Below, one piece after another: positions 45,592-55,907 of a stretch of 58,612 bases of DNA. Origin of the DNA: Puniceicoccales bacterium (GTDB lineage: Bacteria > Verrucomicrobiota > Verrucomicrobiia > Opitutales > UBA953); NCBI GenBank assembly GCA_031269335.1, contig JAISZI010000072.1, positions 1 to 58,612 on the forward strand. Reading direction: 5' to 3'. The notes below the pieces were generated by a model. The model saw only the letters and a program-made list of their open reading frames with translations, was not told the DNA's origin and made no database searches. A program made the position numbers and the translations under genes. Position 1 is the first letter of the stretch. Every line of letters begins with the position of its first letter.

Positions 45592-46245
45592 TTATATGCC
45601 GTAAACTTCGACTTCGACGTAGTGATTGCTTTGGTCTGAAGTGTTCCCGGCGCTGTAGAGGCGCACATAACGCCCTTTCACGGCGTTCACGGGGACGATC
45701 TTGCCCAAGTTGCTCTCGACGTAGGTCTTGTCGGAGCCGGCACCGAATTTGTGGAGATTTTGGAAATCTGCGTTGAAAACAGTAGTGACGCCATTTTTGA
45801 AGGTTGGATCGTTTGAAATCTGCACGACGACTGCCTTGTAGGCGCGTTCTTGGCGGTGGTAATGCCAGATGGCTATGGCGTAAATTTCGCCCACCTTCTC
45901 AAGGTCGATTTGCACCCATTGTGGTCCGGCGGCGAGTTCCACTTCGTAACCCTCGGACGCTTGTTTGTCCCCGTCGGTGACGTAAGTTAGTTCACCGACG
46001 ATGGGTGTTTTGTCACTTGCGGTGACGGGTTTGTTTTTAGCAAGGTTAGTCGTGTTTTTGGGGACAAACAGCTTTGGGTGCTTTGGGGGCACCCTGTCCA
46101 GATTTGGCCATTTCGGCTCCTTGGGCGTCCCCACGCGTTCTACTTCGGGGACCGGAACCGACAACTGAACCTTGGCACTCTGCGCTGCAGCAGGCAAAAT
46201 ACCCGCGCCAAGAAAGAGCAGAGCGATGACAGTGTGTATTTTCAT
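45592..46245 (-). CDS. secreted discoidin-like (F5/8 type C) protein, copy 2
   Basis: 217 aa. Signal peptide ending ILPAAAQ, then the same proline-rich linker and jelly-roll domain as copy 1 (GPQWVQIDLEKVGEIYAIAI, SNDPTFKNGVTTVFNADFQN, GRYVRLYSAGNTSDQ). Main differences lie in the N-terminal linker (VPEVERVGTPKEPKWPNL). ATG 46245 is used because it starts the signal peptide; a longer frame to 46284 is not conserved in copy 1. Confidence 0.8.
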   Translation of the reverse strand: MKIHTVIALLFLGAGILPAAAQSAKVQLSVPVPEVERVGTPKEPKWPNLDRVPPKHPKLFVPKNTTNLAKNKPVTASDKTPIVGELTYVTDGDKQASEGYEVELAAGPQWVQIDLEKVGEIYAIAIWHYHRQERAYKAVVVQISNDPTFKNGVTTVFNADFQNLHKFGAGSDKTYVESNLGKIVPVNAVKGRYVRLYSAGNTSDQSNHYVEVEVYGI

Positions 46246-46407
46246 AGTTTTTGAGAAAAAGCTGAGTTTTGTGTCTTGTGACAACGCTATTGCGACAGGT
46301 TACCCCAAAAAAAGTTCGTAAAATTTTCTGTGGCGCAGGCTGCGGGACGTGTGTCTCCGCAGGATTTTTCGCTTCACGAGTGTCACATTTGCAGCAAAGT
46401 CGCAGTT

Positions 46408-49400
46408 ATGTCGCCTCGTCTCAAGAGAGTTTTTCGCCGGAGTGCGCCAATTTTGCTTTTTTTGGCAATTGTGGCGGGCGTGATCCTATTTTACGTCAGC
46501 CGCCCCGGCGTCCAGCGCGAATACGTGCTTCAGGCGTTGGAAAAGCGCGGTATTCCCGCCGAACTTGGTTCCGTGAATATCGGTTTTTTCGGCAGCGTGC
46601 GTTTTGAGGAGTTGGTGTTGCGCCTCCCCGAAGCACGGGTCACTTGCGCGAAGGGCAGTGCTGATATAGCGTGGCTTTCGCTGATGAACAGGCATGTCAG
46701 CCTGAGCAAACCGTCCCTCGAAGGGGTTGAAATTGATTTTACTCAAAAAACGCCGCCTCCCGCAAAAACTGCCGCCGCTGGCGATTCTTTCCTAATCCGC
46801 GAGCTGTGGCGCGTAAGTGCGAGCGATTCCGACATCGTCGGTCGGCTCAAACAGGAAAACGGCGACTCTTTTGGTCTGCGTATCTGGGGAAATAAGAGAG
46901 GCTTCGACACCCGATTCGGTGGGGAATTATCTTTTGGCATTGAGGAAACAACCGGTGAAAAGCGCAGGGCAACCGGCGATCTTTCGCTGCTTCCCCAGAG
47001 ACGCTCCTCGGCGCAGGACACAACGCAAAGCCTCCTCGCTCGGCTCTCCTCGTCGGGTCTCGTTAACACGGTTGCCGTCGAAAAACCCATACTCCGGTGG
47101 CGGCTTTCTTCCTTTCCCGAAGGCGCTACACTCCCTTCGCTCCCGTCCGCGCAAGGCACCAACCGCCTCTGGCTGTGGCAGCTTCTTCTCCACTACGACA
47201 ACCCGCTTCCCGTCAGTAAGCCCTTTGCCGAAATTTCGGGCGAAATCGCCCTTGACGGTTCGCTGACGGCGCACGCCCGCCTTGACAATGTTTCTTCCGC
47301 CCGCCTCGCCTCACTGGCAGGTGCCCGCGCCCGCGCATGGCCAGACATCGCCGCGCTCTCCGGATTCGTCCGGCTCGCCATTCCCGCTGCCGCTGCGGAT
47401 AAGACACAACCTGTTCTGAATGCGCAGGTTGATCTGCGGGGTGTCGCTTCCGAAATCGCCCGCTTCCATCCCTCATTCGCAGGCATGGACGCCGTCGCTT
47501 TCAACCTGCAAGGCTCTGCTAAAGGGCAAGTTGACGCCTCGGTGTGGCAATTGGAATTGCCCCGTTTCAACCTGCGCAATGCCGCCACCTCAAGCGTGTT
47601 GCTCGAATCTTCGCTGCGGGTGGATGCCCCCACGCGTGCTCCGGCGAACTTCGCCCTCAACGGCACTGTTCACGGCGACGCCCTTGCCGAACAATCCGCG
47701 TGGCGCGATCTGCTCGCCGCAAACGCCGGCGCAGGCTGGCGCGGAACTATTTCCGCTTCCGGGTCTTACGAAAATGCAGCACCGGACGCTTCCACCGCGC
47801 CGCGAATCACACTCTCTGCCGCCACGCTCAATGCCACCCGCGGCACCGACCCGACCTTGCTTTTCTCCGCCGAACTCCTCGCCCCTGTTGATACCGCCAG
47901 CCTGTTTGACACGCCCGCCGGCAAACCCGTTTTGCGCGTTTCGGCAGACGATTTCCCTCTCGAACTCGCAACGCCCTTCCTTGGCGGCGCGCACCTTCGC
48001 GGCTCCGCCAAGGGAAAAATCACCTTATCCACCTCCAAGCACCGATTACTCCTCGCCACAGAAAATAACTCAACGCTCTCCCTCCGAAACGTTTCCTTCT
48101 CCGACGCCTCCGGCAAACCCCATATCTCCAAGCTCCATTTGCAAAGCCAGACCTCATTCTCCATCGGCACCGAGACCGGATCAGGTTGGGAACTTGCTAT
48201 TAATAAAGGTAATGTGGACGCCGGCGACGGTCGCCCATTGACGGGGAACCTCCACCTCGTGTGGGACGCCAACGGTATGCGTTTCCTCAAAACCCGCCTT
48301 TTCGGCGACCCCACGCGCCTCATGCGCCAGCCGTTGCTCGGCGGTTTTGAGAACCTTGAATCCGCAAACATCAATGTCTCCGGCGAATACACGCGAAACG
48401 GCGCCTGCGATATCCGCCTCTCCCTGAAAAATGTCACGGGGGCTGCTGACATCGGCTCCCTGAATAAGATAACAGCCAGCGCGATAGGCACTTTTGACCC
48501 GCAAAAAATTTCCCTCAAACTCCCGCTGCGCATTGAAGGCGATCTCCTCAATGACCTTTTCCTCGAACTTTCTCCTCCCGCCTCAAACGGCGACAACTGG
48601 CGGGCAACATTGAAAGGAAATCAACTCAACACCCCGGACATTCAACGCGTTGTGAAAATTTTCACACCGGGAAAAATGAAAAAAACGAAGGAAGAGGAGG
48701 AAATCGCCCTGCGCACTCCCGACAACAAGCCCTTCTGGTCTCATCTCGGCACCGGCACCACCACCGTTGACATCAAAAAAATCATTCTCCTCTACCCGCC
48801 GCCCGCCGCTACGCCGCCCGCCCTTGCAGAACCCGCCGCCGCCATGCCGCCGCTCGTCGCCGCAGAACCCGCTGCCGCAGAACCCGCTGCGGAAGAACCT
48901 GTTGCGGCACCTGCGCCGCCGCCGCCGCTTGCATTGGAAAGAGCTACCGCCACCCTGCGTCTCACCCCCGGCGCGTTGGAAATCGCGGATGTTAAGACCG
49001 CCGTTGCCGGCGGCACCGCCACCAGTGCTGCGCGCCTCGCTTTCCACCCGGCATCCACGGCGAAGCCCTACGCGTTGAAAGGTCATTTCTTCTTTAACAA
49101 GATACCGTTCCAAAACTGCATCTCCCTTTTCGCCCCGGAAGCGGACAAGGCGCTTGAAGGCGTTTTTGATATCCAAGGCGCCTTCGCAGCGACCGTGCCG
49201 AACCACCGTTCCCTTCTGAAAAAAATTTATGTCGATGCCCTTGCGACGAGTCGGAACGGGCGTTTGCGGGCGTTAAAGATGGACAACGCTTCCTTGCGCA
49301 CCGTCAACAACGTGCTGGGCGTGGTAGGGGGTGCAGCCGAAAGCGTCACCGACATTCTCACCGGTTTCGGCGCGGGACCTTCCGCGAAACACACCGCCTT

Positions 49401-49860
49401 CCTGCACTCCTTCCAGCAAATTCAGGCTTACTTGGACGACTTTCCTTTCAGAACCGCCCATATCCAAATCACCCGCGAAAGCGACGGGGCGGTCGTGTTG
49501 CGACAATTGCAAGTTACAAACGACCAATTGGCTATCACCGGCGAAGGCAGTATCGCTGCCAGCGAAAAACTTTCGTGGAAAGATTGCCCGTTGGAGCTGC
49601 GTTCCCGCTTTTCTACACGCGGAAACATGGCGCGGATGCTTCGTTCTCTCAAAATTTTAAGAGGAGAACCCGACGCTGACGGTCTTTTCTCCGGTCCGGA
49701 GTTTGAGATAAAAGGCTCCGTAAATGCGTTGGAAAACAACCTCATCCTCGTCCTGCTGAACGCCGCAAAAGATGCCGCTATAAACTCCGCGCCAAATCTT
49801 CTTCCCACCGGCGACGTCATCAACTCCGGCGCAAGTCTTCTCCGCGGCCTTGGTCTTTAG
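46408..49860 (+). CDS. giant AsmA-like membrane-anchored protein
   Basis: 1150 aa. Short cytoplasmic basic N-terminus, one membrane segment (ILLFLAIVAGVILFYV, about 15-30) and a very long periplasmic part rich in beta strands. The early block REYVLQALEKRGIPAELGSVNIGF followed by FFGSVRFEELVLRLPEARV is typical of AsmA/TamB bridge-type proteins. A low-complexity Ala/Pro/Glu spacer (about 803-848) divides the protein. The C-terminal AsmA-like region carries TRNGRLRALKMDNAS. A role in lipid or outer-membrane protein transport between membranes is inferred from the family. Confidence 0.78.
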   Translation: MSPRLKRVFRRSAPILLFLAIVAGVILFYVSRPGVQREYVLQALEKRGIPAELGSVNIGFFGSVRFEELVLRLPEARVTCAKGSADIAWLSLMNRHVSLSKPSLEGVEIDFTQKTPPPAKTAAAGDSFLIRELWRVSASDSDIVGRLKQENGDSFGLRIWGNKRGFDTRFGGELSFGIEETTGEKRRATGDLSLLPQRRSSAQDTTQSLLARLSSSGLVNTVAVEKPILRWRLSSFPEGATLPSLPSAQGTNRLWLWQLLLHYDNPLPVSKPFAEISGEIALDGSLTAHARLDNVSSARLASLAGARARAWPDIAALSGFVRLAIPAAAADKTQPVLNAQVDLRGVASEIARFHPSFAGMDAVAFNLQGSAKGQVDASVWQLELPRFNLRNAATSSVLLESSLRVDAPTRAPANFALNGTVHGDALAEQSAWRDLLAANAGAGWRGTISASGSYENAAPDASTAPRITLSAATLNATRGTDPTLLFSAELLAPVDTASLFDTPAGKPVLRVSADDFPLELATPFLGGAHLRGSAKGKITLSTSKHRLLLATENNSTLSLRNVSFSDASGKPHISKLHLQSQTSFSIGTETGSGWELAINKGNVDAGDGRPLTGNLHLVWDANGMRFLKTRLFGDPTRLMRQPLLGGFENLESANINVSGEYTRNGACDIRLSLKNVTGAADIGSLNKITASAIGTFDPQKISLKLPLRIEGDLLNDLFLELSPPASNGDNWRATLKGNQLNTPDIQRVVKIFTPGKMKKTKEEEEIALRTPDNKPFWSHLGTGTTTVDIKKIILLYPPPAATPPALAEPAAAMPPLVAAEPAAAEPAAEEPVAAPAPPPPLALERATATLRLTPGALEIADVKTAVAGGTATSAARLAFHPASTAKPYALKGHFFFNKIPFQNCISLFAPEADKALEGVFDIQGAFAATVPNHRSLLKKIYVDALATSRNGRLRALKMDNASLRTVNNVLGVVGGAAESVTDILTGFGAGPSAKHTAFLHSFQQIQAYLDDFPFRTAHIQITRESDGAVVLRQLQVTNDQLAITGEGSIAASEKLSWKDCPLELRSRFSTRGNMARMLRSLKILRGEPDADGLFSGPEFEIKGSVNALENNLILVLLNAAKDAAINSAPNLLPTGDVINSGASLLRGLGL

Positions 49861-50024
49861 CCCGCCCGGATCCTTTCAGCTTCGTAAAAAGCGTTAAAAA
49901 CACGGGCGACCGCGATGTCCGCTCTTCTCACTCACGGCTAAAACTTACGGGAACGCTTACGGCTAAAAACGGCGAAAAAATCTCTTGCGTCCGTCGTTTT
50001 TTTCCACTCCCTCGCGATCCATCC

Positions 50025-51353
50025 ATGCGCTTATCCTATTTTTCATGTTTTGCAGCAGATGTCCGGCGTGCGACCGCTTTTCTACTGACCACGGCTTTGT
50101 TGTCCGGCGGCGTCCCAGTGTTGTTAGCTGACGCCAACGCGAAATCCGATCCGTCCAAGCCACCCGCCAACGCTACCGGCGGGCGTGTTAGTGGTGGGGG
50201 AGCACCCGCCAGAGCAGTGCCGCCAGGCTACCAACCCGAAGTGGGCGTCATCACGCTCAAAGCGGAAAAAGTCCCGCTCGTGCGCAGTTTGCCCGGTCGC
50301 ATCAAACCAGTGCGCGTAGCACAGGTGCGGGCACGTGTGCCGGGGGTCTTGCAAAAGCAAGTGTTTCGCGACGGGACGGACGTCAAAGAGGGTGACTCTC
50401 TCTTTGAAATTGACCCTTCGCTCTACGAGGCACGCGTGGCGAGCGCGAAAGCGAGCGTCGCTCAGGCAGAGGCGAACATCGAGCGGGCTGAAGCGAATTT
50501 TACGCAGGCGGGCTTGCTTGCGAAACGTTACCGCGAACTTGCCCCGACAAAAGCGGTGAGCCAGCAGGAACTTGACAACGCTGTCTCGGCGGAGGCACAG
50601 GCAAAAGCAGATCGGGCGGGCGCGAAGGCGGGGTTGCTCGCAGCAAAAGCAGCGTTGCAGGCGGCGGAACTCGACCTCGGTTACACGAAAGTCCGCGCTC
50701 CCATTTCCGGACGCATCGGGCGCCCCTTCGTCACCGAGGGTGCGTTGGTAGGGCAGGGCGAGGTGACTCCTCTCGCGGAAATCAACCAGCTCGAACCAGT
50801 CTATGTGGACTTTGTTCAAGCGGCAAACGAGCTTAGTTCCCTCAAACAACAAATCGGCGCGGGCACGGATTGGAACAGCGTCGTGAAGGTAACCCTTTTG
50901 TTGGACAACAACGTAAAATACAAATTTGGCGGAAAACCGCTCCTTTCCGAAATCACAGTGGAGCCAAGCACGGCGAGCGTGACCTTGCGCGTAGAGTTTC
51001 CCAATCCCGACTGGATTCTTTGGCCGGGAATGTATGTGTGGGGAAGTTTTGAATACGATAGCGGCAAGCCCGCCTTCCTCCTTCCAACGCAAGCAGTTAT
51101 CCGCGACGCCAAAGGCGCGTTTATTTACACGGTCGTGGACGGAAAACTGGTGCCTGTTCCGTTCGAGAGCAATGAGACAAACGGCTCAAACTGGGTCGTC
51201 CGCAATGGGCTAAAAGAAGGCACAATTGTCGTCGTGGACGGAAATCAACGCATTGCGACGCCGCTCGCCCCCGGGGTGCCTGTGAAAACTGTTCCGTGGA
51301 AAAATGCCCCGACTCCGCCCGCACCTGCAACCGCCGGTAAAACTCAACCTTAA
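50025..51353 (+). CDS. RND efflux periplasmic adaptor (MFP) subunit
   Basis: 442 aa. An N-terminal hydrophobic leader (ATAFLLTTALLSGGVPVLL) is followed by the hybrid/lipoyl segment LPGRIKPVRVAQVRARVPG and GDSLFEIDPSLYEARVASA. A long alanine-rich coiled-coil hairpin (about 140-215) and LDLGYTKVRAPISGRIGR follow. AcrA-type adaptors join the inner-membrane pump to an outer-membrane TolC channel. The leader has no clear lipobox. The pump gene follows 180 bp downstream; no tolC is in the window. Confidence 0.93.
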   Translation: MRLSYFSCFAADVRRATAFLLTTALLSGGVPVLLADANAKSDPSKPPANATGGRVSGGGAPARAVPPGYQPEVGVITLKAEKVPLVRSLPGRIKPVRVAQVRARVPGVLQKQVFRDGTDVKEGDSLFEIDPSLYEARVASAKASVAQAEANIERAEANFTQAGLLAKRYRELAPTKAVSQQELDNAVSAEAQAKADRAGAKAGLLAAKAALQAAELDLGYTKVRAPISGRIGRPFVTEGALVGQGEVTPLAEINQLEPVYVDFVQAANELSSLKQQIGAGTDWNSVVKVTLLLDNNVKYKFGGKPLLSEITVEPSTASVTLRVEFPNPDWILWPGMYVWGSFEYDSGKPAFLLPTQAVIRDAKGAFIYTVVDGKLVPVPFESNETNGSNWVVRNGLKEGTIVVVDGNQRIATPLAPGVPVKTVPWKNAPTPPAPATAGKTQP

Positions 51354-51532
51354 CCAACATCATGCAAACGCAGTTTGGGAACAGGTCAGAGTGTCCGTGT
51401 CTTCCGTGCACGCACTCAAACGCCCGTAAATCGTCCTTCAGCTGCGCCAACCGTTTCCTTTCTTTCAGCGCGAAATAAGTTCCTTTTTCCTTGTTTCCCT
51501 CTTCTTTTTCTTAACACACAGCTTTATTCAAC

Positions 51533-54500
51533 ATGGCACGATTCTTCATTGATCGACCCGTTTTTGCATGGGTTATCGCAATTTTTCTCATGGTGGCGGG
51601 CGTCATCAGTATCACGCAGCTCCCCGTGGCGACTTATCCTCCCATCGCCTCTCCTTCCGTGACGGTGCGTGTCACCTACCCGGGTGCGACGGCGGAAACG
51701 CTGCATCTGACGGTAACCGATCTTATCAGTCAGGAGCTAAACGGTATCCGCGGGCTGCGTTATTACGAAGCCTCGAATGAGGCCAGCGGGAGCGGCACGA
51801 TTACCGCAACCTTCTTCGCGGGGACCGACCAAGATGCCGCCGCCGTAGATGTGCAAAATCGCCTCAAACGCATCGAACCGCGTCTGCCAAAAGCGGTGCT
51901 CGACCAAGGTGTGCGCATTGATAAAGCCAATTCGGGCTTTCTGTGCATGGTCGCCCTTTATTCCACCGACGGCAAACGCAGCAATATAGACATTGGCGAC
52001 TACATCGCACGCAACGTATTCAACGAGTTGGCACGCGTTCCGGGCGTGGGAACCGCCCAGATGCTCGCCACCGAAAAAGCCATGCGCATCTGGGTCGATC
52101 CCCAAAAACTCGCAGGCTTGAACCTCTCTTTTTCCGACGTCAACGCTGCCATCGCCTCCCAAAATACACCCATGCCGGTCGGCACTCTCGCGACACGCCC
52201 CTCTCCGCTTACCACCCAAAACACGACCATTCTCGTCGCGGAAGGACAGCTTTCAACCGTCGAAGAATTTGAAAAAATTATCCTGCGGGCAGACCCCGAT
52301 GGCGCAACCGTTCGCCTGAAAGATGTTGCCCGCGTCGAACTCGGCGGTGCCACCTACGGTTTTGAAGGGCATTTTAACGGTCAGCCGAGCGCGCAGGTCG
52401 CCATCCAGCTTTCTCCCGACGCCAACGCATTAGAGACCGCTCGCGGCGTCAAAAATTGTATGGAAACCCTCAAGAAACAATTCCCAGCCGGTATAGATTA
52501 CGCCATTCCTTTCGACACCTCGCCGTTTATCACCGTCGCCATCATGGCTGTCGTGCGCACGCTCGTGGAGGCTATCGCCCTCGTGTTCGTCGTGATGTTC
52601 CTCTTTCTCCAAAATATCCGCTACACCTTTATTCCCATCATCGTTGTCCCCGTCGCCATTCTCGGCGCATTCGCTGTGTTGTTCGCATTGGGCTTCTCAA
52701 TAAACGTGCTCACCATGTTCGGCATGGTGCTCGTTATCGGGATATTGGTGGACGATGCCATTGTGGTCGTTGAAAACGTCGAGCGTATCATGCGCGAAGA
52801 ACACCTCCCGCCGCGAGAGGCGACGCGCAAGGCCATGAAGCAAATCACCAGTGCCATCGTGGGGATGACCTTGGTGCTCGCCTCCGTTTTTATTCCCATG
52901 GCGTTTTTCACGGGCGCGGTCGGGGTCATTTACCGCCAGTTTTCAATGACGATGGTGGCTGCCATTTTATTTTCCGCCCTGCTCGCCCTCACCCTCACCC
53001 CTGCCTTGTGTGCCAATTTGCTCAAACCGCACGACGCCGCTCCGCCAAAACGGCGTGGCTTCTCCGCCATCGTGCTCTGGGTGCCGGACCTCGTTCATAA
53101 ATTCCTCTTCACGCCATTTTTCCGCTGGTTTAACAAGGGCTTCGGTTGGCTGACAGATGCCTACGAACGCGCTACGCGCTGGATAGTCCGGGCGGCTTTC
53201 TTGTTCATGGTCGCTTACGCCGGCATCGTCGGCGCATTCGCCTACTTTTACGAACGCCTGCCCGCCTCTTTCCTCCCGATGGAAGACCAAGGGTCAGTCA
53301 TCACCCAAGTCCAATTGCCGCCGGGTTCTTCCATGCACCGCACCTCAAAGGTAGTTGATGCCATCGAAAAACACTACCTATCCGACCCTGCCGTGGAAAA
53401 ACTTACCACAGTCATGGGCTTCAGTTTCGGGGGCATGGGCGAAAACGTGGGCTTGAGTTTCGTTTCGCTCAAGGATTGGTCAAAGCGGGGACCAGAAGAC
53501 AGCGCGGAAGCGGTCGCCGCCCGCGCAAACAAAAAATTTAGCGCGGAACGGGACGTCTATTTGTTAGTCGCCCTGATGGTGCCGCCTATCCCCGAACTTG
53601 GCATGACCAACGGCGTCTCCTTCCGCCTCCAAGACCGTGCCTCAAAAGGACACGAGGCCTTGCTCGCGGCGCGAAACCAGCTCATCGGCATGATGCACCA
53701 AGACCCTCTTTTCAACCGCCGAGGCACGCGTCCGGACGGGGTCGAAGATTCTCCCCAAATCCAACTCGAAATAGACCGCGACGCCGTCAGTGCGATGGGC
53801 ATTCCCTTCACCGAAATTACCACGGTGCTCGGCACGGCAATCGGTTCCGCCTACGTGAACGACTTCCCCAGCGCGGGGCGTATGCAACGCGTCATCGTCA
53901 AATTACGCGGCGAAAGTGCGCTCGCGATGGAAGACCTCATGAATGTCTATGTCCGCAATAACAAGGGCGGCATGGTGCCTTTCTCTGCCTTCGCAAAAAC
54001 CAAATGGGTAATCGCCCCCTCCCAAGTCATCAGCTACAACGGCTACCCCGCCATGCGCATTGAAGCCGAAGGCATGCCGGGCGTCACGTCCGGTCAAGTC
54101 ATGGATGCCATTCGCAAACTGGAAAAAAAGCTTCCGCAAGGCTTTGCGATTGAATGGACAAAGCAGGCTCTCGAAGAATCGGAATCCGGCGCCCAAGCTC
54201 CCTACCTCATTGCCATTTCCCTCCTCTTCGTCTTCCTCCTCATGGCTGCCCTCTACGAAAGTTGGAGTATCCCCTTCGCCGTCATGCTCGTCGTCCCCAT
54301 CGGCGCCTTCGGTGCCGTGATTGCCGTGACATTGCGGGGTATGCCCAATGATATCTACTTCCTGATCGGCATGATAGCCATCATCGGTCTCTCCGCCAAA
54401 AATGCCATTCTCATCATCGAGTTCGCCAAAGAACAACAGCTGCGCGGCAAAGACTTGTTTTCCGCCACGGTCGAGGGCGCCCGCCTGCGTTTCCGCCCGA

Positions 54501-54757
54501 TTCTGATGACTTCCTTCGCCTTCATCCTCGGCGTCTGGCCGCTTTTCAAAGCCTCCGGCGCGGCGTCAGCCAGCCAGCGCGCCATTGGCACAGGAGTCGT
54601 CGGGGGAATGTTGGCCGCCACCGTCCTTGGCGTCATCTTTATCCCAGCATTTTTCATAGTCGTGCGTAAAATCACTGGCAACCGCATCTCACACTACGAC
54701 AAATTCCACTTGGAGGAATTGGCTGACGAACGCGAACGCGACGCGCCTTCTGCTTAA
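51533..54757 (+). CDS. RND (HAE1) efflux pump, AcrB-type
   Basis: 1074 aa inner-membrane proton/drug antiporter. N-terminal MARFFIDRPVFAWVIAIFLM and GVISITQLPVATYPPIASP are characteristic of HAE1 pumps. The proton-relay Asp pair is in GILVDDAIVVVENVERIM (TM4). Twelve membrane segments and two large periplasmic loops are complete. It forms the pump of a tripartite system with the preceding adaptor. Substrates cannot be read from sequence. Confidence 0.95.
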   Translation: MARFFIDRPVFAWVIAIFLMVAGVISITQLPVATYPPIASPSVTVRVTYPGATAETLHLTVTDLISQELNGIRGLRYYEASNEASGSGTITATFFAGTDQDAAAVDVQNRLKRIEPRLPKAVLDQGVRIDKANSGFLCMVALYSTDGKRSNIDIGDYIARNVFNELARVPGVGTAQMLATEKAMRIWVDPQKLAGLNLSFSDVNAAIASQNTPMPVGTLATRPSPLTTQNTTILVAEGQLSTVEEFEKIILRADPDGATVRLKDVARVELGGATYGFEGHFNGQPSAQVAIQLSPDANALETARGVKNCMETLKKQFPAGIDYAIPFDTSPFITVAIMAVVRTLVEAIALVFVVMFLFLQNIRYTFIPIIVVPVAILGAFAVLFALGFSINVLTMFGMVLVIGILVDDAIVVVENVERIMREEHLPPREATRKAMKQITSAIVGMTLVLASVFIPMAFFTGAVGVIYRQFSMTMVAAILFSALLALTLTPALCANLLKPHDAAPPKRRGFSAIVLWVPDLVHKFLFTPFFRWFNKGFGWLTDAYERATRWIVRAAFLFMVAYAGIVGAFAYFYERLPASFLPMEDQGSVITQVQLPPGSSMHRTSKVVDAIEKHYLSDPAVEKLTTVMGFSFGGMGENVGLSFVSLKDWSKRGPEDSAEAVAARANKKFSAERDVYLLVALMVPPIPELGMTNGVSFRLQDRASKGHEALLAARNQLIGMMHQDPLFNRRGTRPDGVEDSPQIQLEIDRDAVSAMGIPFTEITTVLGTAIGSAYVNDFPSAGRMQRVIVKLRGESALAMEDLMNVYVRNNKGGMVPFSAFAKTKWVIAPSQVISYNGYPAMRIEAEGMPGVTSGQVMDAIRKLEKKLPQGFAIEWTKQALEESESGAQAPYLIAISLLFVFLLMAALYESWSIPFAVMLVVPIGAFGAVIAVTLRGMPNDIYFLIGMIAIIGLSAKNAILIIEFAKEQQLRGKDLFSATVEGARLRFRPILMTSFAFILGVWPLFKASGAASASQRAIGTGVVGGMLAATVLGVIFIPAFFIVVRKITGNRISHYDKFHLEELADERERDAPSA

Positions 54758-54866
54758 CGAAAACGGCTGCCTTTCCCCTCGAAAAATAGCACGGACGCTT
54801 CTGTTCTGCCGACGGCGCATTTTTTCGTTTTCACCGCCAGCCTTTTGTCCATCGTCCCTCCCCCTC

Positions 54867-55907
54867 ATGACACTGTCCGTGCATATCAGAGGTCTCGGGA
54901 TCTATACGCCATCGAGGCGCCTTACAAATCATGATCTCACCCGTATCGTTGACACAACCGACGAATGGATAGTCTCCCGTTCTGGGATCAAAGAACGGCG
55001 CATCGCCGCTCCGGGCGAAACCAATGCCGACCTCGCCGCAAAAGCCGCAAAGACCGCCCTCGAAAAGGCAAACGTTTCTCCGGACGAGATAGACCTGCTC
55101 ATCGTCGCGACCGCCTCCGCCGAATCTTCGGTGCCTTCTGTCGCTTGCAGCATTCACCATAAACTCGGTTTGCGCCCGGGCATCCCGTCCTTTGACGTTT
55201 CCGCCGCCTGCTCCGGTTTCCTCTACCTCCTCCAAATCGCGGTCCAGATGCTCCGCTCCGGCGAATACCATAACGCCCTCGTCGTCGCTTCCGAAAAACT
55301 CTCCGCCATTACCGATTGGCAAGACCGTTCCACCTGCGTCCTTTTTGGCGACGGTGCCGGTGCCGCCGTCCTCGCCATTGCCGACAGTAATAATGGCGGC
55401 GCGTATATCCCCTCCGCCTCCCGACCCAGCGCGAGCATCCTTGGCACCGTCCTCGGCTCCGACGGCTCCAAAGGCGACCTTCTCTCCATCGTTCCCCGCA
55501 CCCCGCCGTTTCCGCAGCCACAGGAAAATCTCCCCGTCGGCACCCACGTTATCTCCATGAACGGCAGGGAAATTTTCAGGAACGCCGTCCGCGTCATGAG
55601 CCAAGCCTGCCGCGATGTCCTCAAAAAATGCAATGTCCAACCCTCCCAGCTCGCCCTCATTATCCCCCACCAAGCGAACCTGCGCATCATTGACGCCATT
55701 GCAGGCGAACTCGACCTTCCCCTCGAACTTTTCAAGGTGAACCTCGACCGCTACGGCAACACCTCCGCCGCTTCCATTCCCATAGCCCTCGACGAAGCCA
55801 TCCACGAAACTCGTCTCAAAAATGGTGATATCTTCCTCCTCGTCGCTTTCGGCGGGGGATTCACCTGGGGCGCAACTCTCCTTAAATGGAACCAACCAAA
55901 GATATGA
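54867..55907 (+). CDS. fabH: 3-oxoacyl-ACP synthase III
   Basis: 346 aa, starts fatty-acid chains from acyl-CoA and malonyl-ACP. DVSAACSGFLYLLQIA carries nucleophile C115. IPHQANLRIIDAIA (His) and GNTSAASIPIALDEA (Asn) complete the triad, and the C-terminal FGGGFTWGATLLKW is classical FabH. The stop overlaps the next ATG (ATGA), coupling it to an outer-membrane assembly gene. Confidence 0.94.
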   Translation: MTLSVHIRGLGIYTPSRRLTNHDLTRIVDTTDEWIVSRSGIKERRIAAPGETNADLAAKAAKTALEKANVSPDEIDLLIVATASAESSVPSVACSIHHKLGLRPGIPSFDVSAACSGFLYLLQIAVQMLRSGEYHNALVVASEKLSAITDWQDRSTCVLFGDGAGAAVLAIADSNNGGAYIPSASRPSASILGTVLGSDGSKGDLLSIVPRTPPFPQPQENLPVGTHVISMNGREIFRNAVRVMSQACRDVLKKCNVQPSQLALIIPHQANLRIIDAIAGELDLPLELFKVNLDRYGNTSAASIPIALDEAIHETRLKNGDIFLLVAFGGGFTWGATLLKWNQPKI

